DNA from: Rusavskia elegans
Taxonomy: Eukaryota; Ascomycota; Lecanoromycetes; Teloschistales; Teloschistaceae
Assembly: GCA_011316305.1 (NCBI GenBank)
Contig: SAUG01000074.1
Location: 124,001-188,000, forward strand
Direction of reading: 5' to 3'
Length of the DNA stretch: 64,000 nt
This document shows, piece by piece, positions 47,457 through 61,143 of the stretch. Under the pieces are notes generated by a model. It saw only the letters and a list, made by a program, of their open reading frames with translations. It was not told the origin of the DNA and ran no database searches. The translations under genes and the position numbers were made by a program. Numbering within the stretch: the stretch's first letter is position 1; every line of letters begins with the position of its first letter.

Positions 47457-49264
47457 TTTTAATAATTTCCGAAAATAGATAAAAATCGAATTTTTATCTA
47501 TTTCTCGATATTTAGATAACCCGCTAAGGTACTAGTCGATTTAAAAGCTAAAAGAAATATTTTATTAAAAGATTATATAAAAAAGTTTAACGTCCTTTTA
47601 ATTAGGAAAATAGAACTATATTTTATAGATAATATTAGCTAGATTAGAACGTTTAAAATCGAATTTTAAACTAATCCTCTTTAAATAAAAACTAATAGAT
47701 ATAAAGAAGAAATCGTCTTTAATACTATAAGAGTATAGAGAGAAGTATATCTAGATATTCTCTAGCTTACGAAATAGAATCTAAAAATCGAATCGAAACC
47801 AAAACGATTAAAAATAGAAAGCTTTCTATTTAGAATATCTAAAAGACTAGCCGGAATAAAAAAAACTTTTAATATCTTTATTTAGAAATAGCCGATATGG
47901 ACGAAATTAGCGGCTATAGACGAATTTCTATAACTTTTTAAAAGATTTTAAAAATTATTAAAAAATTCGAAAAGAAAATTACTACTACCAGTTTAGATAT
48001 AAAAAAAATTACAAAATTATTATTATAGACTAGAAAAAGCAAAAAGCTAGGCTAATTAATTGATTTAATAATAAATAGTCTAAAGTATTAAGATAAAATA
48101 TTAATAAAAATTTAAAAAAAAAAGATATAGAAAATTAAATTGAAATTAAAATAGCCGATTAAATTTATATCTAAAAAAAATAGCGACTTTCGACTATAGA
48201 AAATTTAATATAATAATATAAAAGAATAGATATCTTTTTTTACTTTTTATAGATCTAATAAATAAGATAGAAAAAGCTAGATATTTTATATAATTTCATC
48301 TAAAAGTTATATTTAACTATTAAAAATAAAAAAAAAAAAAAATAAAAAAACGACGTTTAGAATAAAGTATAGACTATTCGAATATTTAATAATATTTTTT
48401 AATTTAACAAACGCGCCCGTAATATTATAACGCGCAGTTAATAAAATATTATATAATTATCCCGATGTTTTTATAATAATATATATAGATACTATTTTAA
48501 TATTTTCGGAAATAAAAATAAATACGAATAGTATATACCTAAAATACTATAGAGATTATAAAAAAATAACTTTAAAATTAATAAAGTAAAATCAGAATTT
48601 TTTAAAAAGAAAATAATCTTTTTAGAATTCGTTATAAAATTGGAAAGTATTGATATAAATAAATAAATTAAAAGTAATTAAAAAATAGGCTATATTAAAA
48701 AGTAAAAATGATATATAAAGTTTTCTAGAATTTATAAAATTCTACTAAAATATAATAAAAGAATATATAAATAAAACTATCTTATTAATAGATTTATTCC
48801 GAAACAATACGCCGTTCTGTTAGTCGAAAATAGAAAATAAAATCTTTGCGAACTTAAAGTAAAGTTTTATAAACGAGGAAACTTTAGAAATATTCGATCT
48901 AGACGAATAGAGATACTATATACTAATTTATAAAGTCGAATCTTCAAATTATATATTATATAAAAGAATCGATTTTTAAAATATTATTATAAAAAATAAA
49001 TATCTATAGAAGTCAACTATATAATAATAGATAAAAAAATACTAGTACTAATAGCAAGTTTGATATATTAAAAAATATATCCGAAAGAAATTTCTAGAAA
49101 AATAATAGTATATATAAATTATATAAACCTTTTATTATTTCTATCTAATAGAAAACATTACTAAAGATAATTAAAATAATTTAAAAATCTAATTTACTAC
49201 GATTTTAAAATACGCTAGATTAAAGATATATATAATATAGTTATAAATATTTTAAGTTTTTTAA
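47457..49264 (+). pseudogene. A1 internal region with gypsy reverse transcriptase
   Basis: At 48377-48500 the frame reads FEYLIIFFNLTNAPVIL, a stop, then RAVNKILYNYPDVF and YIDTILIFS. This is the Ty3/gypsy RT block (FGLTNAPATFQ, Y-x-D-D), with the second catalytic Asp changed. Start-proximal sequence is similar to the reverse complement of 55700-55890 in A2. Truncated near 49.26 kb. Confidence 0.82.
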
Positions 49265-50007
49265 AAGGTTTTAATTTGGAATTAGAATAAAATTTATATA
49301 TATATATATTTTATTAGTATTTTATACGGCAACGATAGTTGTATTTACGTATAAAGAAATTTTTACAATTAAAGTTCGTCAGATAAGATTTGCAACGTAT
49401 TTATTTATTTCTATTTAACTATTTCTTTCTCTATTCGCGATTACGAAACTTCTACTATATTTAAATACTCTATATTTAATCTTTTTTCGAAGTTATAAAT
49501 AATTATATATATCTAATATTTCTGTTTAATCTACCTACTATATTGCGAAGTAATTATCTATAATTATCGCCTCGATCGTATTTATTATATAATCCGTATC
49601 TAAACGTTCCGCTAAATCGTTAAAGTATTTTTTATTCTATTTAGTTTTAAAAGAATTACTAGATAGTACGCTAGCTACTACGGCTAGAAGCTTTACCCGG
49701 TCGATTAAATTAAAAAAAGATAGAAAGATCGGATAACGCGTTTAAAAAATAGTGAAAAAAAGATTTAAATTAAAGTTAACATGAATTATTTTAGCTAGAT
49801 TGATTGTTCTAGCTATAACGAAATAGTCTATAACAGCGCAGAGAGATATGATTATTATAAATATATTATCGTCTCGTTTAGTTTATAACTATAGCTATTA
49901 CCGAAATATATATATATATAAAAACTTCTAGTAAATCGTAGTATTTACTAGGAGTTTATATTACTAGTAAAAAAAAGAAGAAAAAAAGCGATAACTGCGA
50001 AGTATAC
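49265..50007 (-). mobile_element. family C element C2 (partial)
   Basis: Aligns with the left half of C1 (TTGGAATTA, TA repeat, TTTATACGGCAACGATAG) up to GCGATAACTGCGA. It stops at the start of A2; the remainder of the element is not found on the other side. Confidence 0.7.
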
Positions 50008-50409
50008 TATAACGTCCCTATATATCAGAAAGCGTTGCGTTCGAGCCTAACTATAGTCGTAGGCGTAATCCGAACTACTAAATAGTAAAGGAGTCCTAGT
50101 GTAGATTATTATAATTAGTCCCGTATAGTCGTAAAAATTAAATTATAATATTATAAAGCGTTTTGTTATATAAATAATTTTAAGAGAAAAATAGAACAAT
50201 ATTTAAAAATTATATTAATAGTTAACGAAAGAAGTTATTTAATAGAAATAAAAAGCGATATATATAGTAAAAAGGCCGACGTATTTAAAGGAGCCGATCT
50301 ATTAAATAGAAACAGCTTTTTAGTTCTAGCGGCTTTAATTAAACTAAACTATTAATTTATTTATTTAATTAATAAACGTAAATACTTCTATAGAATTCTA
50401 GATATAATA
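50008..50409 (-). repeat. A2 3' LTR (402 bp)
   Basis: Starts TATAACGTCCC and ends GATATAATA on the plus strand. Same length as its partner at 55899. Confidence 0.8.
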
Positions 50410-52471
50410 TAGCCCTTTTTATATTAATTTTCTAAAATTTTTTAAAGCTATTTAGATATATTTAAAGTATTTTTTTAGTTTCTAAATATTTTTTTTTTCG
50501 GAAAAGCCTTTTTATTTTATTAGGAATTTATTTATTTTCTTTTATTTATTAATTATTTATTCGATTTAATATTCTTTTTTTTTCTAATAGTACTAATAAT
50601 TTACTAGTAGTACTTTATTTAAAGCCTTTTTAAATAGACCGATATAGAATTTAAAAAAGATTTTTATAGTTAGTAACTTTAGATATATTATTATATCTTT
50701 AATATTCTATACTTCGATAGCTTTAATATATAGTTTATCGAATTTTCTATTTATTAGATTTTTAGTTAATAGAAGTATTCTATTTTTTTTATTAATATTA
50801 TAGTTTTTTTTAGATTTATTTATTTTTTTTTTTTACTTTATTTTTTATCTTTTAGATTTTTAATTTTATTTTTTTCTAGTTATTTTTTATTCTATTTATA
50901 AAAGTTTAGACTATAGGATTTCTAATATTCGAAACTAATTTTTATTTCAACTTACTATATAGTATTTTATCGAGTATTATCTAAATATTTCTATTAATTT
51001 AATTAATTAATTACTATTTATACTATCGGTAGTAGTTAAATCTTATTTTTTTTTTTTTCTAAATAATAGATTCTAAAATAAATTTCTAAAATCTGAATTA
51101 TCCTTTCTATCTAACCGTCGATCTATAGATAGAAAGATATTAATATTATTTATTCGGTTCTAATCGCCTATATAAATCTCTTTATAAAATTTAAAGTGAA
51201 AAGTCTATTTCTATTAATTATTAATTTTTTTATAATTCTGTTTTTATAGAATACTATTTTTAGTAATAAAAAAAGAATATTAATCTATTATTATTATAGT
51301 TTTATATAATATAAATTTAATATATTTCGTATAATTATCTATAATTATTATTATTATATTAAATAGTATTTATATATATAGATCGATTAATTCGGATATT
51401 TCTATTATAAAGTCTTTAGTAATTTATTAATATAGTTTTTTCGGTATTTAAATAGAATATAGTTTACTAATTTAATCTAGTCGATTCTTTTTTATTATTA
51501 TATATTTTAGGTAATTAATAATATATATTTCGATAAATTTTTTAAAGATTTTAATATTTTTTTTTTTAAATATATTTTAACTTTTTCGTAATATTTTAAT
51601 AATTTTAAAATTTTAGAATTATAGGCCTAGTAAATAATATTATTAAATTTTTCGGATATTTTAACCTTTTTTAAAATATTATTATTTTTCTTTAATAATA
51701 GTTTATTTATTTTTTCCGCTACTTTATAGTTAATTTTTCTATTTAGAATATCTATAATAGTAATATCTATATTTTTAATATATTTTATTTCGAAACTATA
51801 ATATATAATTTCTACTACCTATTTTATTTATTTTTAGTTAAATTCTTTAGCTATTAAAAGCGATAAAACATGATTATAATCTATATAGATTACTTTTTTT
51901 TTTTAATATTTTTTTTATATAAATTTTCTAATATACTAGACTTAAAATATTTACTAGTATTTTTTTATCTATTCTTATAAAATTAATTTCTATAGATATT
52001 AATTATTTAAAATAATATTTTAATAGTCTAGCTTTTTATACTATAAGTAATTAAAATATTATTTCTATAATATTAGTATATAGAATTATCTATTTATCTA
52101 GATTAAAAATTTCTAGATTATTTTTTATTAGTAAAACTTTATTTAAATTTTTTAAATATTTTATTTTCGATTTATATTAACTAGAAAGTTCTATTATTTT
52201 TAAATAAATCCAATAAAAAAATAGTTTTTATTATATATCTTTCTATAATATTTTAATAAAAATCTATAAATCTAAAAAAACTTTAAATATTCTTTTTATT
52301 TTTTAGAATTAGCTATTTTTTTATTATTTTTAATTTAATAACTTCTATATTTATATTCTCTAGTCTATTTATATAATCTAAAAAGATTTTTTTTTTTTTT
52401 TTAAATTTCGATTTTTTTTTTAACTCTAAGGTTATATTTTTAAAATTTCTAAAATATTTTATTAATATATT

Positions 52472-52740
52472 ATTTGATTAAATATTAGATCGGATTTTAA
52501 ATTTAGATTAACTAATCCGATTTAATCCGAATCGGATTAGAAAATTCTATAGTTCGATTTAAATAAAATTTCGGATTAAATTATATAATCCGATCCGATC
52601 CGATTTAATTTACTAAATTTATATAATTAATATAACTCTAGTATAAAAATTATATAAATTTTTTAAAAAACTTTTAATTAATTAACTATACTAGCTAGAA
52701 TTATTTTAGTTAAACTAATTATATTAATTAAATTTATTAT
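52472..52740. mobile_element. M1 MITE copy 12 (right half missing)
   Basis: Left half of the family, strongly mutated (TTGATTAAATATTAGATCGG); runs into element C3. Confidence 0.6.
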
Positions 52741-54223
52741 TTATATCTTTTTTAAAAAAATTTTATTTAGAATTATATTAAATTTATATATATATTTTAC
52801 TAATATTATATATAGTTAGACTAGCTATTTCGGGTTAGATTTCTATTAAACTATTAAATATCCAACTCGATTTTAGTAATCTAACTCGGACCCGACTTAA
52901 ATTTTAGTAGATTAAATTCGGGTCGGATTATTTGATAATCCGATCCGGATCCGATCTAATTAAATTATATATTTAATATATTATTATTTTGTTATTTTAA
53001 TAAAAATAAAACGTTTAAATAATTTTTTTTCTTTAATTAGAAAATTTCTAGCTAGTATAATTAATTAATTAGAATTTTTTTAGTAAATTTATATAAAAGT
53101 AATACTAGTTTTAAACTTTTATACTAGAATTTAGTAGTTCTAGCGGGTCGGATTAGATTATAATCTAGAATCCGAAATCCGGTTAGATCGGGTTATATTT
53201 TAGTTTAATCTAATTTAAATCGGATCGGATTAACTAATCCGGATTTAAAATTTAATCCGATATCTAGTTTATATATAGTAATAATTATTATATTTTATAT
53301 ATAAAGAAATTTTTATAATTAAAGATATATTCGTTAAATAAAGTATATAATATAGTTAATTACTTCTATTTAACTATTTCTTTCTTTATTTACGATTAAA
53401 AATTTTCTACTATATTTAAATACTATATATTCTTTTTCTAATATTATAATAGAATATAAATATCTAATATTTCTATTATATCTTTTTACTATAATATAAA
53501 GTAATTATAAATAGTTATTATATTATCTATATTTATTATATAATCTATATCTAAATATTTTACTAAACTATTAAAATATTCTTTAGTCTATATAACTTTA
53601 AAACAGTTACTAGTTATAGAATTACTAGCTAGTACGCTAGCTACTATAGCTAGAAACTTTATCCGGTCGATTAAATTAAAAGATAGTAGAGAAATCGGAT
53701 AGTACGTTTTAAAAATAGTAAAATAAAATTTTTTATCGAAGTTAAAATAGGTTATTCTAGCTATAATAAAATAGTCGACGTCTTTAAATATAGATATAGT
53801 TATTATAGATATTAATACTATTATCCAATTTAGATATAATATAGTTATTACGGGAATGTATATATATATAAAAGGTTTTAGTAAATTATAATATTTACGA
53901 AAGATTTATATTATTAGTAAAAGAAAAAGAAACGATAACTACAAGATATATTTATCTATAAAAACTTCTATATTAATTAAAACATCGTTTAAAAGATATA
54001 TTATATTACTAAATAAATTTAAATTAAAATTCTATAGAAAAAACAGTTATTTATATTAATTAAACTAGAATATAAATTCTACTATTATAAATTTAATACT
54101 AGTATACTAACGTTTAATTTATTTATCGAACTATTAGTTTACCGGATATTAAAACTAAAACTAAACTAAATAATAATAATAAATATTATTTAACTAATTA
54201 TATAATATATTCTATATTCAATT
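52741..54223 (-). mobile_element. family C element C3 (partial)
   Basis: Matches C1 from the TA repeat region through the coding block (GCTAGTACGCTAGCTAC, TATCCGGTCGATTAAATTAAA) to the AAAACTAAAACTAAACTAAATA stretch. Split by M1 copy 13; ends at the SINE. Confidence 0.7.
52817..53271. mobile_element. M1 MITE copy 13 (455 bp)
   Basis: Ends TAGACTAGCT and TATCTAGTTTA; exact 8-bp duplication TATATAGT at 52809-52816 and 53272-53279. Confidence 0.9.
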
Positions 54224-54640
54224 AGCCTAGGTAGCGTAGTAGTAACGCTATATAACCTAGCGGCTTAATAGATCTAGCGCTCTTTTTCGGAGTTAGCGGA
54301 ATTAATCCGGTAGATCGAAGATTTAAATCTCTTAAAAGCCTACTAATATTTAAGTTTTTTCTATTATTTAAATTAATTTTTATATAGAGTCTTTATATAG
54401 AGGGTTTATTTAGTAGATTATTTTGTATTCGTATAAATCGATCGAATTAGAATTAAATTTTAATAAAGTTAAATAGAGTACAATTTCCTTCTAGGTTTTA
54501 GTCTAGATCTAGCTTTTTTAAGAGTCCTAAATTTAAGTTCGCGGTAAAATATTTAAGTAATAAATAATTGCGTAATCTGATCGATTAGTGCTTCTAGTAT
54601 TAATTCGTGAAAGATAATCAAAAATCCGAATGATTCATCG
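54224..54640 (+). mobile_element. tRNA-derived SINE, copy 3
   Basis: More mutated than the others (AGCCTAGGTAGCGTAGTAG in the A-box region). It has a long target duplication: TATATTCTATATTCAATTA before and the same with one C/T change after. Such long duplications are typical of LINE-driven insertion. Confidence 0.85.
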
Positions 54641-54659
54641 TATATATTCTATATTTAAT

Positions 54660-54805
54660 TATTATCAATGGTTTAACGAGTTTTCGTTAGATTTCCGAAT
54701 TCGATTCGGACCCGACTACTTAGCGGATCGAACCGGTTCGACTTATTAAAAAATCGGATCGAATTATAGAATTCGATAAAAATCCGATTCGAAATAGCTA
54801 ATCTA
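54660..54805. mobile_element. M1 MITE copy 14 (right part only)
   Basis: CGATTCGGACCCGACTACTTAG... to GAAATAGCTAATCTA matches the right third of the family. Confidence 0.7.
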
Positions 54806-55898
54806 TATATTATTCGTATTTATTTCTCGTTTTAGAAAATATTAATATATTGTCTATATAAACTATAACGAAGATATTAAAATAATTATATATTTCTTTA
54901 TTAACGGCGTATTATAGGGTCGGGATTATATTCGTTGATTCAAAAAGAAATACTAAATATTTAAATAATCCGTATTTTATTCTAAATTTAGTTTTCTATT
55001 TATTTTTCTTTTTAATTTTTAATAGTTTAAAAGTATCCTTTAGATTAAATTTTATAAATTATTTTATTTTTCTAATTCTACTTTGAAAGTCCGCGAATAG
55101 AGGAAAGAGATATTTATTTTTCTATATTACTACGTTAAATCGTCTAAAGTCGATATAAAATCGAAAGTTTCTAATTTTTTTAGAAATAAATATAGTCGGT
55201 TATCTTGTTATTAATTTAGAATAGCGTATATTTTCTTTTAAGGTTATAATCGATATATTATTATATCATTTTCGATAATTTATTATATAATCCGTAAATT
55301 AGGTTAACTTTTAGTCTATCGAAATCTATTATAATAATTTTATAGTTTTTCTAGATATAAATTAGTAAAAGTAACTTTCCTTTCGGTTTTTTTAGTACGT
55401 CTTGGAATTTTCTAGTTAGTTATAGAACTTTGTCTATAGTAGCTAATTGCTTTTTAATCTACTATTTCCGAATAAAAATATTATAAACTTTTTTTTATCC
55501 CGGCCAATCTTTTAGATAATATAAATAGATAGTTATAAATCTTTATTTATTCTATTATCTTTTCGATTTTTAAATTCTATTTTATAAATAAAAGTATATC
55601 TAAATATATATCTTTGTATATTTTTATAACGTTAAAAATTATTTTTTCTTTATATTCGTTACTTCGTATTTAAAAAAATCTAGTTTACTATTTAACTTTA
55701 TTAATATCTATAATATATATATTCTCTATAAAATATAGTTCCGTTTCTCTAATTATAGAAATATTAAACCGTTTTATATAGTCTTTTACTAAGATTTTTC
55801 TAGTAGTTTTTAAATCGACTAGTACTTCTATAAATTATCTAAATAATATTAATTAAATAAAAATTCAATTTTTATTTATTTTCCGGAATTATTAAAAT

Positions 55899-56300
55899 TC
55901 AACGTCTTTATATATTAAAAGGCGTTATATTCGAGTTTAGTTCCAGCCGTAGGCGTAATCCGAACTATTAAATAGTAAAAAAGTCCTAGCGTAAATTATC
56001 GTAACTAGTTTTATATAGCCGTAAAAGTAAGATTATAATATTATAAAGCGTTTTAGTTATATAGATAATTATAAAAGAGAAACAAAATACTATTTAGTAA
56101 TTATAATAATAACTATAGAGAAAAGTTATCTAATAGAAATTAAAAACGATATATATAATAAAAAGGCCGATATATCCGATAGAGCTGACCTACTAAATAG
56201 AGATAACTTTATAGTTCTAGCGGTTTTAATTAGATTAAACTATTGATCCATTTATTTTTTTAATAAACGTAAATACTTTTATAAAATTTTGGATGTAATA
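55899..56300 (-). repeat. A2 5' LTR (402 bp)
   Basis: Starts TTCAACGTC and ends GATGTAATA on the plus strand. The adjoining internal sequence matches the region after the A1 5' LTR. Confidence 0.8.
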
Positions 56301-56503
56301 ATACTAATATTAAAAAATTTGTACTACTAGAAAAGAAAAGAATATAAAGTTAAAAAAATAATCGATAAAAAAAAGAAACTAATAAATTTTTAATTAAATA
56401 GAAAAGATTGCTAGACGAAGAAAATATATAAAAACTAAGAAAATATCTTAAAAGAATTTAGAAAACTTTAAAAAAATTTAGAAAAGCGTTAAAGAGAGAG
56501 TTA

Positions 56504-56929
56504 TATTACGTCTATAATTTTACAAAAGTTCTTATACTTATTTATTAGATAAACGGACTATTAGTTTAGTCTAATTAGAGCCGTTAAAACTATAGAGCCG
56601 CCCCATTTTAATAGGTCGGTCCCGTCGAGTATATTAGCTTTCTTTCTATATATATCGTTCGTTATAGTCTAGTAAATAGTTTCTCTCGTTAGTTGTTAAT
56701 ATAATTACTAAAGTTTTTAATATAGTTACTGAATATAACTCCCGTTTATTGTTTATAATTATCTATATAATAAAAACCTTTTATAATATTATAATTTTAT
56801 CTTTATAGCTATATAGAACTAATTATAATAATCTCTACTAGAATTCCTTTACTATTTAATAGTTCGGACTACGTCTATAGCTATAGCTAGGCGCGAGCGC
56901 AACGCCTTTTGATATACAAAGACGTTACA
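56504..56929 (+). repeat. A1 3' LTR (426 bp)
   Basis: TATTACGTCTATAATT at the start, GACGTTACA at the end; preceded by the purine tract AAAGAGAGAG. Confidence 0.82.
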
Positions 56930-59111
56930 ATAATTTTTTAATACAAATAATATAAATCAAAATTTAAAAAAAAGTAAAATTTAAAAAAAATATACTATAA
57001 TTAAAAATCATTTATTATAGACGTATAGATATTTGTAGAAGAAATATATTATATCAATATAAAAAAAAGATTATTATAATTATTAAAATCCGTCTATAAA
57101 CTATTTATTTTAACTATCTTTTTAATTGTTTTCGAAAAGAAAAAATAATAATACTAATAATATAATCTTTTATAATATAGATAAAAATACTATTTAAAAA
57201 TGTTTTTTTATAGAAATTAAAATAGTTAGTAAAATTAAAATATTTAGAAATTATAGCGAATACGCTAAAAAAGACTAGAATATCGATAGTTTTAATTTCT
57301 ACGAAATAAATTTCGGATATTTCTAGCCTATTCGAAACTAAATAGAAAATAGTTAAAAGCGATTAAAATAAAATTATAAATGATAAATATATTATCTTTT
57401 TATCATTTATAGTACGAGACGGAGTTAGCAAAAATAGTTTACTAATATTATAAAGAATCTATTAATAGATAACATCGAATTCTATATAATAGAAAATGAT
57501 ACTATTTTAAAAAATAACTAATCGACGAATAATAGAAATATAATTTCGCAAAATAAAATCTCGATAAACAATACTAGTTACGTAATCTCGAATATAAAAT
57601 AGCTAGCTATATCTATGTAAATCTAGATAAATATATTAATTTTATTATCGCAAATATTATAAATGATATAGGAAAATAGAATATAATATTTATATCGCTA
57701 TCAAAATTTGAATATTACAATCCGAAAAATAGTTTTTAATTTAATAGTCAAATATTAGTAATTAGCTACCTCGTATTAATGGTTATAAATTATATTTAAA
57801 AATTCTAAATTTTTAATAATTGAATATAATATAATAGCAGACGTCGGCTGCAGTTTAGAATATTAATAGTATTTATTTTAAAAAAATAGAAATCTAGATA
57901 CCGCTAGCGAGGCGAAACGTTAACGATAGAAAAAGAGTTAAACTTATATAGCGGCGAAATAAATCTATATAAAAAAAAATAAACGTAATAAAAAGTAATC
58001 GAAATTTAAAATTCTAAATTTCGGATCGTAAAATAGTTTATTCTATTTATAAAATCGTACTTTTAAAAATTAGATTTTGATAATATATTTAGAAGCTTTT
58101 TTTCGTTTAGTAATTATATTTTAGATTTAAGTAAAGTATTTTAAAAAAGAAGATTATTATATTAAATCGTTTAATATTATATCGGAAATCGAAATATATT
58201 TTAAAATATTAATAGTATCTATTATAAAACATTTTACTATTTTTCGATTGATAGATATAAATTTTTTATAATTTTATATAATAGTATTATCTATATCTAT
58301 TATCTATTATATAAAAGTTTCGAAAATACGAATCATTTATTATAGTAAACTTTAAACTAATATAATAATATAGACGATATAATTTTATAATCTAGTAATT
58401 TTTTCCGGTTTTATTTTTTTTTTTATATATATTTTTTCAAAATTCTTTTTAAATATTCGAAAATAAAACGAAGACGATTAATATTGTTTTTATTATTAAA
58501 AGCCGTAAAAAGATAATAATAATAGAGGAAAAACGATTTTAAATAAATAAATAAATACAGTATAGCGTAATAGTAAAAAACATTTATTTAAAAAAATAAA
58601 ATAAAAATAATTAGATTTTTTATAAAATAAAATTTTATCTTATATTATTAGTATCGTATTAGAACTATATCGTTCCGAATTCGTTTATTTACTATTTATA
58701 TTCTTCGAATATTCGCGTTAAATTCGAATCTAATTATATTTATTGAATTTAATATTTAATATTATTAACAATTACTATATATGTAAAAAATAGCGATTAT
58801 AATATATATCTATTGATATAATATATTATTTCGAATAAATATATTAAATTAATATTATATAATTTATTTAAAGATTCTATAATATAAAATTTAGTATTTC
58901 TAGAAAAAAAATTTCGCTAATTTTAAAATATATTTATATAATTGAAATATTATTATTAATAATAAATAGTAGATTATAATAATTATTATAAAATAATTCT
59001 TTTTATTATTATATTTATTTTTATAGATAACTATATATTTAATATATTTGATTAATAAATACTTTTAAAATAACCGATAGATATAATAAAATATCGGAAC
59101 GATATTGATAT
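56930..59111. other. AT-rich stretch, unidentified
   Basis: RIP-degraded; no element ends or protein motifs could be placed. Confidence 0.4.
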
Positions 59112-60006
59112 AAAACTAGCTATTTCGAGTCCGATTCCCGTCGAATTCTATAATCCGACTCGATTTTTTAGTAAATCGAATCGATTCGATCTACTAAATA
59201 GTTAAATTCGGGTCGAATTCGAAAACCCGATAGAAACTAAATAAATTTTTATTAATAATTAAATATAATATATATTCTATAAATCTTTATATTATATTAG
59301 TAATATATTTAGATAATATATTTAGTTTAACTAGAATCTTTCTAATTAATATAGTTAATTAATTAAAAATTTTTTGAATAATTTATATAATTTTTATACT
59401 AGAGTTTAATAAATTATATAGATTTAGCAGACTTATCGGACTAGATCGGATTATATAATCCAATTCGAAATTCGATTTAAATCGAACCGTAGAATTTTCT
59501 AACCCGATTCGGATCGGATCGGATTAGTTAATCCGAGTTTAAAATCCGACCCGACGGCCAGTCTAGACTGGCCGATTCGGATCGGGTTTCCGTCGAACTG
59601 TCGGGTATCCGATCCGATTTTAATAATCCGATCCGGACCCGACCCGAATTTTAGTAGGTCGAATCCGGATTAGATTATTTAATAACTCGATCCGGATCCG
59701 ATCCGATTATATTATATATTTACTATATTATTATTTTAATAATTAAATAATAATAGTATATCTAGATATTATATTTAGTTTTATTATAGATTTTCTAACT
59801 AACGTAATTAATTAATTAGAATTTTTTTAGTAAATTCGTATAAAAGTTATACTAGCTTTATACTTTTATACTAAAGTTTAGCGCTAAAATCTAGTTTTAG
59901 CGGATCGAATCGGATTATAATTTAGGATTCGAAACCCGGTCGGATCGGATCGGATTAGTTAACTCGAATTCGAAATCCGATCCGACGGCCAGTCTAAGCC
60001 AGTCTA
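59112..60006. mobile_element. M1 MITE copy 15, split by copy 16
   Basis: Flanks ATTGATAT and ATTAATAT. The right terminal repeat is broken after GGCCAGTC by copy 16 and finishes at 60005-60006. Its own length is 454 bp. Confidence 0.88.
59564..59996. mobile_element. M1 MITE copy 16 (433 bp)
   Basis: Ends TAGACTGGCCG and GGCCAGTCTA. Duplication GGCCAGTC / AGCCAGTC consists of the terminal repeat of copy 15. Confidence 0.88.
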
Positions 60007-60210
60007 ATTAATATAAAAGGAGAATATTTAATATTAAACGCGTTATAGTTATTTTAGAAATATAATTAAAATATTTAGCAACGAACTTCGTTATCTAGTC
60101 GCTATAACGTCGTTAACGTATCGAATTTCGATTCTTTTCTACTTTTTTTCTTTTTTTATTACAAGGCTATATTCTAGTCTTTCTAGATAATAAATTTTTT
60201 CTATAATATA

Positions 60211-61143
60211 TAGACTGGCTACTTTAATATAGATTTCCGTCGATATCTATAATCCGACTCGATTTTTTAATAGATCGAACCGGTTCGATTCGCTAAACGG
60301 TTAGTTCCGGGTTAAATTCGAAAATTCGATAGAAAGTCGTTAAATCTTTATTAATAGTAATATATTTCATTTATTAAAACAGTAATATTAATATATTAAT
60401 AATATAATTCGATAATATATTTAGTTTAACTAGTATTTTTTTTACTAATATAGTTAATAAATTAGTATTTTTTAAAGTTATTTATATAATTTATATATCA
60501 GATATATTGAAGTTATATAGATCTAGTAGATTATTTAGATCGAATCGGATTATAAAATTCGATTTAAAAATCTATCGGATGGAATCGAATTAGTTAATTT
60601 AGATTCGAATTTCGATTTAAACTGATTGTCGGATCGAATTTCGAATTCGGATTAAAAAAACCGATCCGATTCGAATCGATTCCGACTTTTCTAGGTATCG
60701 AACCGAATTCGAAAATCCGGATTCGATTTACTAAAACTGCGAAAGTCGTTGAATTCTAATATAAAAATATAATTCTAGTAAAAATATTATATCTGTCTAT
60801 TTAAATAACTTCTAGTCAATTAGTTACGCTAGTTAAAGAAATTCTAGTTAGATTAAATATATTATCTAAATATATTAATTTAAATTAAAATTGATAAATT
60901 AAATATTTAAAAGATTAATAATAATATTATATTATATATAGTAGATTTAGTAGATTAGATCTGATTTCGGTCGGTTTCTATTTTATAATTCGATTTAACT
61001 TTTAATTTTAATATTAAAAATCGATTCGAACTATTTAGTAGATTAGATCGAACTAATTCGCTAAAATTCGAATCGGATTTTCGAAGTATCGATAGATTTC
61101 TATATCGAAATAGCCAGTCTATTTCGATCCGACGGTCAAACTA
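60211..61143. mobile_element. M1 MITE copy 17, split by copy 18
   Basis: Exact 8-bp duplication ATAATATA at 60203-60210 and 61144-61151. Interrupted near its right end by copy 18. Confidence 0.9.
60618..61121. mobile_element. M1 MITE copy 18 (504 bp)
   Basis: Ends TAAACTGATTG and AGCCAGTCTA; flanks TTTCGATT and TTTCGATC. Confidence 0.88.

Larger units (their letters stand above)
50008..56300 (-). mobile_element. gypsy LTR retrotransposon A2 (family A), with nested elements
   Basis: Two 402-bp LTRs in the same orientation (50008-50409 and 55899-56300). A purine tract AAAAAAGGG read on the minus strand adjoins the left LTR, so the element reads leftwards. The minus-strand RT block is at about 54840-54960: KYLVFLFESTNIIPTL, then YIDNILIFSK, with Y-x-D-D at 54849-54860 as YIDN. 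Flanks are TATAC and ATACT, which agree only with a one-base shift. C3, two or three M1 copies and SINE copy 3 sit inside it. Confidence 0.75.
45158..56929 (+). mobile_element. nested gypsy LTR retrotransposon A1 (family A)
   Basis: The 5' LTR (45158-45460 plus 47355-47456) starts TGTTACGT and the 3' LTR (56504-56929) ends GACGTTACA. Target flanks GTAAT (45153-45157) and ATAAT (56930-56934) differ by one RIP-type change. A polypurine tract AAAGAGAGAG lies at 56491-56500, just before the 3' LTR. Within it are element C1 (carrying a B LTR), C2, and the second family A element A2 with its own passengers. Confidence 0.78.

Noticed and set aside
50003..56305. Exact target duplication for A2.
   Set aside because: TATAC and ATACT match only with a one-base shift, and the left host (C2) does not resume on the right, so a deletion or rearrangement must be involved.
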